31,736 nucleotides of DNA, taken from Oscillospiraceae bacterium. Its GTDB lineage: Bacteria > Bacillota_A > Clostridia > Oscillospirales > Oscillospiraceae. The notes below the pieces were generated by a model. It ran no database searches, was not told the DNA's origin, and worked only from the letters and a program-made list of their open reading frames with translations. Both the position numbers and the translations under genes were made by a program. Positions 16,780 to 25,210 of the stretch are shown here, piece after piece. The first letter of the stretch is position 1; every line of letters starts with the position of its first letter. The stretch lies in the NCBI GenBank assembly GCA_017516785.1, contig JAFXAV010000014.1:1-31736 (forward strand), given 5' to 3'.

Positions 16780-17244
16780 ATGAAACTCTTTACCGAAATG
16801 GCAACACACTGCATAAATAACACCATCTCTGCTAATAGTTTTGAACTTCTTCCCGAAGTGATTCGCCAACATACTGGTTGGGATTACGCATATCAGCAAA
16901 AGCCAACAGGTTGTAACTTAAAACCAACATTTCGTAATATGCCATACAGAAACTCTTTTGTACCAGAAATTGACATCGTTATTTCTAATCGTGATTCAAA
17001 AACTGAGCTGCAAGTGATTGGACGGCCTGCGAAATTTGTGCGAGTTTTTATGGCATTGTGGTTCAGTTACTTGCTGGTGATGGAAGTCTTTATCGTTATT
17101 TTCGCCATCACATCCAATTTGGACAGTCTTTTCCCGCTTTTTATACCTCTTGCTATGTGTACATTGGGCTATCTACTTTGTAAGTTTGCAACGAAAGCAA
17201 CTTTTAACTCAGTTGTTAAGGCCATCAAAAAAGAATTTTATTAA
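16780..17244 (+). CDS. Hypothetical two-span membrane protein, AT-rich
   Basis: I do not recognise this gene. The 154-residue product has a soluble N-terminal part (1-86) with an amphipathic start and a GRPAKFVR segment before the membrane. Two hydrophobic spans follow (about 87-111 and 117-136), then a basic tail. The arrangement fits a small cytoplasmic-facing membrane protein. The ATG at 16780 is chosen because AAAGGT is 7 bases upstream; another ATG at 16762 is in frame. Its base composition is clearly richer in A and T than neighbouring genes and uses codons they avoid, a sign of recent acquisition. It stands alone, bracketed by direct repeats and by terminators on both sides. Confidence 0.65.
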   Translation: MKLFTEMATHCINNTISANSFELLPEVIRQHTGWDYAYQQKPTGCNLKPTFRNMPYRNSFVPEIDIVISNRDSKTELQVIGRPAKFVRVFMALWFSYLLVMEVFIVIFAITSNLDSLFPLFIPLAMCTLGYLLCKFATKATFNSVVKAIKKEFY

Positions 17245-17249
17245 TATCC

Positions 17250-17270
17250 AAATTCCAATTTGTCGAACAG
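17250..17270 (+). repeat. Right 21-bp direct repeat flanking the AT-rich gene
   Basis: The partner of the repeat at 16732-16752, starting six bases after the stop codon of the AT-rich gene. Confidence 0.5.
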
Positions 17271-17322
17271 TAAGGGTGCACTTCTATACACTACGTTCTA
17301 CCATGTAATTCAAACAACGATA

Positions 17323-17353
17323 AAAGCCAAGCTGCGAAACGCAGCTTGGCTTT
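17323..17353. terminator. Bidirectional terminator between the AT-rich gene and the aldo/keto reductase
   Basis: A perfect 14-bp stem (17323-17336 with 17340-17353), A-rich on one side and T-rich on the other, has a three-base loop. A second weaker hairpin (CCCGC/GCGGG, about 17370-17390) with flanking T/A runs lies nearer the reductase stop. Confidence 0.85.
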
Positions 17354-17405
17354 AACTGTTTTATAAACCCCGCCCCAAGAGCGGGCTCTTTTATTTTATG
17401 TAAGA

Positions 17406-18500
17406 TCAGGCAAAAGCTTTCACGGCTTCCTTCAGCAGCTTGCGGATGTGCAGATGCTGGGGGCATTCCTCTTCGCAGAGACCGCAGCTCAGGCAGGCGT
17501 CAGCCTTGACTTCCAGCGCGGCGTAATCCTTCTCAGGCTCGCCCTCCTTTTCCTTGGCGTGGAGCCGGTTCATATAACCGAAGATTTCGGGAATGGGAAC
17601 ACCTGCGGGGCAGCCGTCGGTGCAGTAACGGCAGGAAGTACAGGGAATCCGGTGGCTGGCTTGGTAGATGGTGCGGACCTTGGAAATGATCTCCTGCTCC
17701 TCATCGTTCAGAGGCTGGTAGTCGGTCATGGTGGCCAGATTATCCTCCATCTGCTCCATGTTGCTCATGCCGGAGAGGACCATCACAACACCCTCAAAAC
17801 CGGCGCAGTAGCGGATGGCATAGCCTGCAGGACTGCCGGGCATCAGGTCCAGGGCCTCCTGGGGCAGATTCACCAGACTGCCGCCACGGACAGGCTCCAT
17901 AACCAGAACAGGCTTGCCATGCTTGCGGCAGACTTCATAGCACTTGCGGCTTTCCACCATGGGATCTTCGTAGTCCACGTAGTTGAACTGCAGCTGCACG
18001 AACTCCATATCAGGCTGATCGGTGAGGATCTTGTCCAGATTCTCGGCGTTGTCATGGTAGGAGAAACCAACATGGCGCAGCTTGCCCTCGGCCTTCAGCT
18101 CCAGGGCGATTTCATATGCCCGGGTCTCGGTGAACATCTTGTGGCGCTCCAGGGAGTTTGCATGGATCAGATAGAAATCAAAATAGTCTACGCCGCAGGC
18201 TTCCAGCTGGCTGTCCACCAGAGGACGGATATCTTCTGCCTTTTCAAAGAAACCGGGGGAGAGCTTGTCGGCCAGCAGGAAGCTCTCTCTGGGATAACGG
18301 CTGGTCAGGGCCTCCCGGATGGCAGGCTCGCTCTTGCCCTTGACGTAGGGGCGGGCGGTGTCGAAATAGTTGAAACCGGCGGTCAGGAAGGCATCCACCA
18401 TGCGCTTCAGCTCAGGGATATCCACCTCATCGCCCACCTTGGGCAGGCGCATCAGGCCGAAGCCGAAATTCTTCTTGATTTCAGGAAAATAGGCGTTCAT
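17406..18500 (-). CDS. Aldo/keto reductase with C-terminal ferredoxin domain
   Basis: The 364-residue protein is a predicted oxidoreductase of the Fe-S-linked aldo/keto reductase group. The N-terminal barrel has the catalytic tetrad: D47 and Y52 in YFDTARPY, K79 in LADKL and H113 in LIHAN. A C-terminal extension holds two [4Fe-4S] motifs, C287-x2-C290-x2-C293-x3-C297 and C336-x2-C339-x2-C342-x3-C346. Members of this group are common in anaerobes; the substrate is unknown. The clusters suggest electron exchange with ferredoxin in addition to, or in place of, NAD(P)H. GGAGG precedes the ATG. The gene is monocistronic with its own promoter. Confidence 0.9.
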   Translation of the reverse strand: MNAYFPEIKKNFGFGLMRLPKVGDEVDIPELKRMVDAFLTAGFNYFDTARPYVKGKSEPAIREALTSRYPRESFLLADKLSPGFFEKAEDIRPLVDSQLEACGVDYFDFYLIHANSLERHKMFTETRAYEIALELKAEGKLRHVGFSYHDNAENLDKILTDQPDMEFVQLQFNYVDYEDPMVESRKCYEVCRKHGKPVLVMEPVRGGSLVNLPQEALDLMPGSPAGYAIRYCAGFEGVVMVLSGMSNMEQMEDNLATMTDYQPLNDEEQEIISKVRTIYQASHRIPCTSCRYCTDGCPAGVPIPEIFGYMNRLHAKEKEGEPEKDYAALEVKADACLSCGLCEEECPQHLHIRKLLKEAVKAFA

Positions 18501-18527
18501 ATCAGTTCCTCCAGGGATTTTTCTTTC

Positions 18528-18556
18528 ATTGTATACGATTTATTTGCAAATGTAAA
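18528..18556 (-). promoter_or_regulatory. Promoter of the aldo/keto reductase gene
   Basis: On the minus strand the -35 box TTTACA (18551-18556) and -10 box TACAAT (18528-18533) each have one mismatch to consensus and a 17-base spacer. Confidence 0.75.
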
Positions 18557-18568
18557 GAACATTGAAAA

Positions 18569-18596
18569 AAGCGGCCGCTGTTTCCAGCGACCGCTT
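18569..18596 (-). terminator. Terminator of the hom-lysC-asd operon
   Basis: A 12-bp stem with one G-U pair and a GAAA loop is followed by six T residues on the minus strand, 8 bases past the asd stop. Confidence 0.9.
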
Positions 18597-18603
18597 ATGT
18601 TTT

Positions 18604-19605
18604 TTACTGGATCAGCAGTTCTGCGATCTGGATGGCATTGGTGGCAGCGCCCTTGCGGACCTGGTCACCGCAGCACCACAGGCACAGGCCCTTGGGGTCG
18701 GTCAGGTCGGGACGGATGCGGCCGACAAAGACGATGTCCTGGTCGGTGGTGTCCAGCGGCATGGGATACTGCTTGGCAGCCAGATCGTCCACCAGACGAC
18801 AGCCGGGAGCACCCGCGATGACCTCACGGGCCTCGGCAACAGAAACAGGCTTATCGAAGCGCAGAGTTGCGGAGATGGAGTGGCTGCGGACCACAGGAAC
18901 ACGGACGCAGGTCATGGAGACGTTCAGCTGGGGCAGGTGCATGATCTTCCGGCCCTCGTTCTGAAGCTTCATTTCCTCACTGGTGTAGCCGTCACACTGC
19001 TCGCCGCCGATCTGGGGGATCAGGTTGTAGGCGATCTGATGGGAAAACACCTTGGGTTCGTAGGTCTTGCCTTCCCGCAGGGCTTCCACTTCGTTCTGGA
19101 GTTCAATGGGGCCGCCTGCGCCGGCACCGGAAACTGCCTGATAGGAAGAAACGATCATGGACTCGATGGTTGCGACCTTGTTCAGGGCATTGACTGCGGT
19201 GCAGGTGATGATGGTAGAGCAGTTGGGATTGGAAATGATGCCCTTGTGATTCTTGGCATCCTCGGGGTTGATCTCGGGAACAATCAGGGGAACATTGGGA
19301 TCCAGACGGAATGCGGAGGAATTGTCAACAAAGACGGCGCCTGCTGCCACGATGGCAGGGGCCCACTTCTTGGCGATGTCATTTTCCGCTGCGCCCAGAA
19401 CGATATCCACGCCCTGGAAAGCTTCGGCGGAAACTTCCTGAATGGTCACTTCCTCGCCCTTGAAGCAGAGCTTCTTGCCTGCGCTTCTTGCAGAAGCCAG
19501 GGGGACCAGCTTACCCACGGGGAAATTACGTTCTGCCAGGATCTTCATCATTTCCTGACCAACGGCGCCGGTGGCGCCCAGAATTGCTACGGTATAGAGT
19601 TTCAT
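18604..19605 (-). CDS. asd: Aspartate-semialdehyde dehydrogenase
   Basis: Asd reduces aspartyl phosphate to aspartate semialdehyde with NADPH, the branch point to lysine/cell-wall diaminopimelate and to homoserine. The 333-residue protein has the N-terminal nucleotide loop GATGAVGQ (10-17), the catalytic cysteine C129 in SNPNCSTI and the substrate/histidine region VRSHSISATL. GAGGAGGT precedes the ATG. It lies 55 bases after lysC and is the last gene of a likely hom-lysC-asd operon. Confidence 0.95.
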   Translation of the reverse strand: MKLYTVAILGATGAVGQEMMKILAERNFPVGKLVPLASARSAGKKLCFKGEEVTIQEVSAEAFQGVDIVLGAAENDIAKKWAPAIVAAGAVFVDNSSAFRLDPNVPLIVPEINPEDAKNHKGIISNPNCSTIITCTAVNALNKVATIESMIVSSYQAVSGAGAGGPIELQNEVEALREGKTYEPKVFSHQIAYNLIPQIGGEQCDGYTSEEMKLQNEGRKIMHLPQLNVSMTCVRVPVVRSHSISATLRFDKPVSVAEAREVIAGAPGCRLVDDLAAKQYPMPLDTTDQDIVFVGRIRPDLTDPKGLCLWCCGDQVRKGAATNAIQIAELLIQ

Positions 19606-19660
19606 ATGAGTTTACCTCCTCTTTTCTTGCGCCGAATTGCGCTTTGCCAGCCTTGCCGGC

Positions 19661-20977
19661 TTATTTTACGAAGCTGTCGTACAGAACCCGGATGGCGTTC
19701 TTGTAGTCCTTGTTGTCGACACCGAAGATGATGTTCAGTTCGTCGGGGCCCTGGTTGATCATACGGATGTTGATATCCGCAGCGCCCAGTGCGGCAAACA
19801 GCTTACCGGAAATACCGGGGCGGAAGGCCATCTGGCGGCCGACAGCTGCGACAACGGCAATTTCATTGTGGACATCCAGAGAATCGGGTTCTACTTCCTT
19901 CTGAATCTCACTGAGGACGGTGTACAGATGGGGCTGCAGGGCAGCGGTGGGAATCACCACGGAGACATTGTCGATGCCGTTGGGCACGTAGTCCACACTG
20001 ATGTCATGGCGCACCAGGACGGTCAGAACCTTGTGCAGCACGCCCACTTCGTTGCTCATGCCCCGCTTGCTCAGGGAGATGATGGTGAAGTCCTTCTTGC
20101 CGGTGATGCCGGTGATGAAACGGTCAGGTTCATGGACTTCTTCAAAATGCTCCTGAATCAGGGTGCCGGGTTCGTCGGGAGCATTGGTATTGCGGATGTT
20201 CAGGGGGATATTCTTGGCGCGGACGGGGAAAATGGATGCCTCATGAAGCACCTGTGCGCCGGAGTAGCTCAACTCGCGAAGCTCGTCGTAGGTAACTTCG
20301 GGGATGGGCTGGGGATTGTCGACGATTCTGGGGTCAGCCATCAGAATACCGGAGACGTCGGTCCAGTTTTCGTAGACAGATGCATCCAGTGCCGCTGCTG
20401 CCAGAGCACCGGTGATATCGCCGCCGCCACGGGTGAAAGTGGTGATGTGGCCATCGGGCATTACGCCGTAGAAGCCGGGGGTGACAATGCCCTTGCCCTG
20501 CCAGGTCTGAGCCCGGAGGGATTCATAGGTAGCTTCCAGATCCACGGTGCCGTCGTAGTTGAATTTGACCCACTTGGCAGCATCGATGAACTGGTAACCC
20601 AGGTAGGCTGCCATCAGCTTGGCGGAGTAGTACTCACCGCGGCTGACCAGCTCTTCACGGGAAACCTGGCGGGAGTTGATGCGCTTTTTCAGAATGGCGA
20701 AATCGGACTCCAGGTCCAGCTCCAGACCCAGTTCGTCGCGGATTTCAATGTAACGGGATGCCACCATATCAAAAATGGTGTCGCAGTCCACGCCGTACTT
20801 GGTGTGGGCGTTGCACAGATACAGCAAATCGGTGATCTTGTGGTCGTGCTTATTGCGCTTGCCGGCGGCGGAAACAACCACCACCCGGCGCTCGGGGTCG
20901 GACATCACGATCTCTTTGACTTTGCGGTACTGGCCGGCATCGGCCATGGAAGAACCGCCGAATTTCAAAACTTTCAT
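19661..20977 (-). CDS. lysC: Aspartokinase
   Basis: LysC phosphorylates aspartate, the first step of the aspartate amino acid family. The 438-residue monofunctional enzyme begins with the kinase motif KFGGSS (5-10). It also shows the substrate region VSRGEYYSAKLMA and the ATP-binding pattern FTRGGGDITGALAAAAL. The C-terminal third (about 300-438) is a pair of ACT domains, expected to bind an end product such as lysine or threonine for feedback inhibition. It lies 62 bases after hom; the gap carries a hairpin (GTTCTCC/GGAGAAC, 21010-21030) without a T-run. Confidence 0.94.
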   Translation of the reverse strand: MKVLKFGGSSMADAGQYRKVKEIVMSDPERRVVVVSAAGKRNKHDHKITDLLYLCNAHTKYGVDCDTIFDMVASRYIEIRDELGLELDLESDFAILKKRINSRQVSREELVSRGEYYSAKLMAAYLGYQFIDAAKWVKFNYDGTVDLEATYESLRAQTWQGKGIVTPGFYGVMPDGHITTFTRGGGDITGALAAAALDASVYENWTDVSGILMADPRIVDNPQPIPEVTYDELRELSYSGAQVLHEASIFPVRAKNIPLNIRNTNAPDEPGTLIQEHFEEVHEPDRFITGITGKKDFTIISLSKRGMSNEVGVLHKVLTVLVRHDISVDYVPNGIDNVSVVIPTAALQPHLYTVLSEIQKEVEPDSLDVHNEIAVVAAVGRQMAFRPGISGKLFAALGAADINIRMINQGPDELNIIFGVDNKDYKNAIRVLYDSFVK

Positions 20978-21039
20978 TTTCTGTTTCCTACTTTCCTCAT
21001 GGAATGAACGTTCTCCTGGTCAGGGAGAACCGGTAATCG

Positions 21040-22158
21040 TCAGTTCAGAGCAGCGATGAAGCTGCCGGGGTTTGCCTTCAGCCAGGCATGCATGTCAGCA
21101 ACGGAGACTTCCCTGGTAACCACTGCATTGCCCCAGCTTTCGGCAGTGTTTTCTTCGATCCAGGCATCCTTGGGGCCACGGACGTAGTAGCACATGGTGT
21201 CAGAATTGTCAACGGAAACCTTCGGGCCGTAGGGGCAGTAGAAGCCGGTGCCTTCCAGGAGGTCTGCACAGTCCTGAACCACATTATATGCGGTGGGATA
21301 GCGGCCTGCGCCCTGGCCGTAGAAACTCATGCGGCCGGAGACATCGCCCACCAGGGTGATGAGGTTATAGTTGGCGGGGACAGCGGACTCGGGCTCGCCG
21401 ACCTTGAAGAGGGTGGGCTGGACATAGACACTGTACTTGCCATCTGCCTGCTTGCCGGTGCCGATGAGCTTGCAGACCAGGCCGTGGGCCTTGAAGTTTT
21501 CCACGTCGGAAGCGCTGATGGCAGAGATACCGGCGGCGGGGATGTTGCTGAAATCCAGGCTGACGCCGAAGCCGATGTTGGAGGACAGGATCACCTTGTG
21601 CCAGGTGTCGATGCCGTCCACGTCGGTGGAGGGATTTGCCTCCGCATAACCCAGAGCCTGGGCCTGCTTCAGAGCTTCGCCGTAATCAAGACCCAGACGG
21701 GTCATGGAATCGAGAATGTAATTGCAGGTGCCGTTCATAATGCCGCCCACCCGGCTGATGGTCTGGACACGGCGGGACCGCTCCACTTCGCTCAGCCAGC
21801 CGATGCCGCCGCCCACAGCAGCGGTGCAGCGGAACTTGACGCCCTTACTTTCAGCCAGAGGCAGCAGCTCATCATAGAAGTTGGCAACCAGCGCCTTGTT
21901 GGAGGTGACCACGTTCTTGCCGGCCTCAATGGCTGCACGGACGAACTCATAGGCAGGATGCAGGCCGCCCATGGCTTCCACCACGGTATCAATGGAATCA
22001 TCATTGAGGATATCATTAAAATCCTTTGTCACTTCCGCATCCGGGAGGGTCACATCCTCCAGACAGATGACCTTTGCCACCTGCATATCATCGCGGCTTG
22101 CAGTAATATCGTAAACGCCTCTTCCGACGACGCCGAATCCCAATAGACCGATTTTCAT
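21040..22158 (-). CDS. hom: Homoserine dehydrogenase (lacks ACT domain)
   Basis: Hom reduces aspartate semialdehyde to homoserine with NAD(P)H. The 372-residue protein has the nucleotide-binding start GLLGFGVVGRGV, the region VVTSNKALVA and the active-site segment GGIMNGTCNYIL...DVDGIDTWHKVILSS. It ends at the catalytic domain with no room for the C-terminal ACT domain present in many Bacillota enzymes of about 430 residues, so direct threonine feedback is doubtful. The ATG at 22158 is chosen because GGAGGA lies 6-7 bases upstream and the conserved fold starts there; a longer in-frame start exists. It is the first gene of hom-lysC-asd. Confidence 0.94.
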   Translation of the reverse strand: MKIGLLGFGVVGRGVYDITASRDDMQVAKVICLEDVTLPDAEVTKDFNDILNDDSIDTVVEAMGGLHPAYEFVRAAIEAGKNVVTSNKALVANFYDELLPLAESKGVKFRCTAAVGGGIGWLSEVERSRRVQTISRVGGIMNGTCNYILDSMTRLGLDYGEALKQAQALGYAEANPSTDVDGIDTWHKVILSSNIGFGVSLDFSNIPAAGISAISASDVENFKAHGLVCKLIGTGKQADGKYSVYVQPTLFKVGEPESAVPANYNLITLVGDVSGRMSFYGQGAGRYPTAYNVVQDCADLLEGTGFYCPYGPKVSVDNSDTMCYYVRGPKDAWIEENTAESWGNAVVTREVSVADMHAWLKANPGSFIAALN

Positions 22159-22227
22159 GAAATCTTCCTCCAAATTCCGGTTAATTTTGTCATTATGCAG
22201 AAACGAATGTGTACCATTCAAAAACAC

Positions 22228-22256
22228 TTGCTTTTTCACCGGAAACAGTATATCAT
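22228..22256 (+). promoter_or_regulatory. Promoter of thrC-thrB
   Basis: The -35 box TTGCTT (22228-22233), a 17-base spacer and the -10 box TATCAT (22251-22256). The -10 overlaps that of the opposing hom promoter. The leader is about 105 bases; no T-box or other attenuator was recognised in it. Confidence 0.6.
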
Positions 22257-22275
22257 ATACCTACGCAAAAAGCAA
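22247..22275 (-). promoter_or_regulatory. Promoter of hom-lysC-asd
   Basis: On the minus strand the -35 box is TTGCTT (22270-22275) and the -10 box TATACT (22247-22252), spacer 17. It shares two bases of its -10 with the thrC promoter, so RNA polymerase cannot occupy both at once. Confidence 0.65.
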
Positions 22276-22367
22276 TTCCCCAAAAAAACAAGTATTTCCG
22301 GGATTGGCCTTCAAATTTGTGCATAAAGCGAACAAATTGCGGCTGGCTTTCCCGTTGGAGGATAATT

Positions 22368-23816
22368 ATGAACTACCATTCTACCAGAAACTGTACCGAT
22401 TACGTGGACAGCGCCCGCGCTGTTCTGGAAGGCCTCGCTCCCGATGGCGGCCTGTATATGCCCGAGTTCATTCCGGACTTTGACTGGAAAAAGTGCCTGG
22501 AAGGATCCAGCCAGGAAATGTCTTCCATGATCCTCTCCGCATTGCTCCCTGACATTCCCAACATGCGTCAGCTGGTTGCCAATGCCTATACCGACAAGTT
22601 TGAGACCGAGGATCTGACCCCCACTGTTTCCGTGGGCAATTTCACCGTTCTGGAACTGTTCCGTGGCCCCACCTCCGCTTTCAAGGATGTGGCTCTGCGG
22701 ATGCTGCCTCAGCTGCTGACCAGCGCCAAGACCGTCTGCGGACAGGATAAGGATATCATGATCCTCACCGCCACCTCCGGAGACACCGGCAAGGCCGCCC
22801 TGGCAGGCTTCCAGGATGTGCCCGGCGTCCGCATCACCGTTTTCTATCCCGACGGCGGTGTTTCCAAGGTTCAGCGGGCCCAGATGGTCACCCAGGAAGG
22901 CAACAATGTCACTGTATGCGCCGTCCGGGGCAATTTTGACGACGCCCAGACCGGCGTGAAGAACATCTTCGCCGCCTGCCGTGACAAGGAACTGCCCTTC
23001 GAGCTCTCCTCCGCCAACTCCATCAACATCGGCCGTCTGGCTCCCCAGGTCATGTACTATTTCAAGGCTTATCGCGACCTGATGGACCGGGGCGTCATCA
23101 CCCTGAGCGACGAGGTGAATTACTCCGTCCCCACCGGCAATTTCGGCGACATTCTGGCAGGTTACCTGGCAAAGCTGATGGGTCTGCCTGTGGGCACCCT
23201 GATTTGCGCTTCCAATGCCAACAACGTTCTGACCGATTTCATCCGCACCGGTACCTACGACAAGCGCCGCCCCCTGCTGAAGACCACCTCCCCCTCTATG
23301 GATATTCTGGTGTCCTCCAATCTGGAACGCCTGCTGTACCTGCTGAGCGGCTGCGACACCAGCCTGGTCGCTTCTCTTATGAAGCAGCTGAACACCGAAG
23401 GTGTCTACACCGTGCCCGAAACTCTGAAGGCCGCCATCGACCGGGAATTCTGGGCAGGCTGCTGCGGCGACGAAGGCGCCGCCGAAGTCATCGGCAGAGT
23501 CTACAAGGAACTGGGTTACCTGATGGACACCCACACCGCCGCCGGCTGGGCAGCAGCAGAAGATTATGTAAACCAGACCGGCGACAAGAAACCCATGGTG
23601 GTGCTCTCCACCGCATCTCCCTACAAATTCCCTGCCGCAGTTCTGGAAGCCATCGGCGGTGACCTCAGCGGCGACGAGTTCGACCAGATGGAGCGGCTGG
23701 AAGCTGTTTCCGGTGTTCCCGCCCCCAAGAACCTCTCTACCCTCCGGGGTAAGCATGAGCGCCACACCGGTGTCATTGACAAGGACAAGATGCTGGAGTT
23801 TGTCCTCAATCTGTAA
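22368..23816 (+). CDS. thrC: Threonine synthase
   Basis: ThrC converts O-phosphohomoserine to threonine with pyridoxal phosphate. The 482-residue protein is of the long (fungal/enterobacterial-like) type. The PLP-binding lysine is K106 in GPTSAFKDVALR. The phosphate-binding region includes ATSGDTGKAAL and the C-terminal lobe has PTGNFGDILAGY. The N-terminus (STRN...EGLAPDGGLYMPE) is typical of the family. The ATG at 22368 follows TTGGAGGA and is preferred to upstream in-frame starts that fall within the promoter region. thrB follows after 18 bases. Confidence 0.95.
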   Translation: MNYHSTRNCTDYVDSARAVLEGLAPDGGLYMPEFIPDFDWKKCLEGSSQEMSSMILSALLPDIPNMRQLVANAYTDKFETEDLTPTVSVGNFTVLELFRGPTSAFKDVALRMLPQLLTSAKTVCGQDKDIMILTATSGDTGKAALAGFQDVPGVRITVFYPDGGVSKVQRAQMVTQEGNNVTVCAVRGNFDDAQTGVKNIFAACRDKELPFELSSANSINIGRLAPQVMYYFKAYRDLMDRGVITLSDEVNYSVPTGNFGDILAGYLAKLMGLPVGTLICASNANNVLTDFIRTGTYDKRRPLLKTTSPSMDILVSSNLERLLYLLSGCDTSLVASLMKQLNTEGVYTVPETLKAAIDREFWAGCCGDEGAAEVIGRVYKELGYLMDTHTAAGWAAAEDYVNQTGDKKPMVVLSTASPYKFPAAVLEAIGGDLSGDEFDQMERLEAVSGVPAPKNLSTLRGKHERHTGVIDKDKMLEFVLNL

Positions 23817-23834
23817 GCAATCTAGGAGTAAACA

Positions 23835-24725
23835 ATGAAACGAGTTACCATCCGCGTGCCTGCCACCACCGCCAACCTTGGCCCCGGCTTTGACGCCTTC
23901 GGCTGCGCGCTGAGCCTATACACCGACGTCACCTTCGAGGAAACTGACTGCGGCCTTGAAATTACCGGCTGCCCCGAAGAGTTCACCGGTCCCGACAACC
24001 TGGTCTATGTGTCCTACTGCGCCGTGCTGGCCTCCATGAGCGAAGAGCTGCGGGGTCTGAAAATTCATATTGATGCCCACATCCCCATCTGCCGGGGCCT
24101 CGGTTCCTCCGCCGCCCTGCTGGTGGCAGGCGCCATGGGCGCAAATGTCCTCCGGGGCAACAAGCTCAGCACCCAGGGCCTGCTGAACATCACCAACGCC
24201 ATGGAAGGCCACCCCGATAACCTGGCCCCCGCTTTCTACGGCGGCCTCACTGCCTCCATGGTGGACAACGGCCTGCCGGTCTGCGTCAGCTTCCCCCTGC
24301 ACCCCGACTGGGAGTTCCTGGCATTGGTTCCCGACTTTGACCTCCCCACCACCAAGGCCCGCGCTGTGCTGCCCGAGCAGGTCAGCCGCGCCGATGCCAT
24401 CTACAACATCTCCCACGGCGCTCTGGTGCTGAAGGCACTGGAACTGGGCGATGACAAGCTGCTTAGAAACGCCATGCAGGACCGGCTACATCAGCGCTAC
24501 CGCAAGAAGCTGATTCCCGATTACGAAAAAATCGAAAGTCTGGTCCGCACCTGCGGCGCAGCCTTCTGCCTCTCCGGCGCAGGCCCCACCTTGCTCTGCA
24601 TCACCCAGGACGAGCGGCTGGACGAAAAGCTCGCCAAAAAGCTGGACTCCATCACCACCGCTTCCTGGCAGATGCTGCCCCTCCATGTGGAATTCCAGGG
24701 CGCACACGTCATCGACATGGAATAA
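23835..24725 (+). CDS. thrB: Homoserine kinase
   Basis: ThrB phosphorylates homoserine, supplying the substrate of ThrC. The 296-residue protein is a GHMP-superfamily kinase with the N-terminal VPATTANLGPGFDAFG, the ATP loop PICRGLGSSAA (84-94) and the C-terminal SGAGPTLLCI. GGAGT lies before the ATG. It is the second gene of the thrCB operon and is followed by a terminator. Confidence 0.95.
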   Translation: MKRVTIRVPATTANLGPGFDAFGCALSLYTDVTFEETDCGLEITGCPEEFTGPDNLVYVSYCAVLASMSEELRGLKIHIDAHIPICRGLGSSAALLVAGAMGANVLRGNKLSTQGLLNITNAMEGHPDNLAPAFYGGLTASMVDNGLPVCVSFPLHPDWEFLALVPDFDLPTTKARAVLPEQVSRADAIYNISHGALVLKALELGDDKLLRNAMQDRLHQRYRKKLIPDYEKIESLVRTCGAAFCLSGAGPTLLCITQDERLDEKLAKKLDSITTASWQMLPLHVEFQGAHVIDME

Positions 24726-24732
24726 AAATTAA

Positions 24733-24759
24733 GCCCCATCCGAAAGGATGGGGCGTTTT
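24733..24759. terminator. Bidirectional terminator between thrB and the PsiE-like gene
   Basis: A perfect 9-bp stem (GCCCCATCC/GGATGGGGC) closes a GAAA loop. GTTTTTG follows on the plus strand and TTAATTTTT on the minus strand, so it serves both converging genes. Confidence 0.9.
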
Positions 24760-24764
24760 TGTTC

Positions 24765-25187
24765 TTATTCCAGTTCCACCAGGTCCAGGGTCATCTCGTT
24801 GCGAGGGATCAGGAAGCGCCGGGTGGCAAAAAGACCTGCCACGCAGATGACGCTGACCAGCAGCGTAATGGGGTCGCTGTGGTTCATAATAATGTGCCGG
24901 GCAGTGGCCATAATCAGAACCTCCAGGGTATTGGCAGGGGTCATGTCAATAAGCATGCGCACAAATTCCAGACCCACCACGATGTTCAGAATCGTATGGA
25001 GGAACTCGGAGGTATTGGAAAAAGCTGTGGGATCTGCGAAAATCTTCCAGATATTGACGCACAGACCCGCCACCAGCACCAGAATGGTCACACCGGCGAT
25101 GGTCAGCTCCAGAATGTGCAGGATCTTACGGTAGATATGCTCCACCTTGCCCACATGATGATGGAAATTATCGTGATTATCGCTCAT
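24765..25187 (-). CDS. PsiE-like small membrane protein
   Basis: The 140-residue protein resembles the PsiE (phosphate-starvation-inducible, COG3431) family, whose molecular role is unknown. Four membrane segments are visible. The family pattern appears as VVGLEFVRMLIDMTPANTLEVLIMATARHIIM, here split across spans two and three, followed by a final span ending LFATRRFLIP. The N-terminus is short and His-rich (HHH). GGGGAGG precedes the ATG. It is preceded by a promoter whose -10 lies in a perfect inverted repeat and is probably monocistronic. Whether phosphate controls it cannot be told. Confidence 0.8.
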   Translation of the reverse strand: MSDNHDNFHHHVGKVEHIYRKILHILELTIAGVTILVLVAGLCVNIWKIFADPTAFSNTSEFLHTILNIVVGLEFVRMLIDMTPANTLEVLIMATARHIIMNHSDPITLLVSVICVAGLFATRRFLIPRNEMTLDLVELE

Positions 25188-25210
25188 TCGAATTCCTCCC
25201 CGTTACATGT

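Noticed and set aside
22332..22351. Another terminus of the dispersed repeat in the thrC leader
   Set aside because: The resemblance to CAAATTGCAGTTTGGCT is partial and there is no partner end nearby, so it may be chance.
22257..22367. T-box or threonine attenuator in the thrC leader
   Set aside because: No T-box sequence, no run of threonine codons and no terminator hairpin could be found in the roughly 105-base leader.
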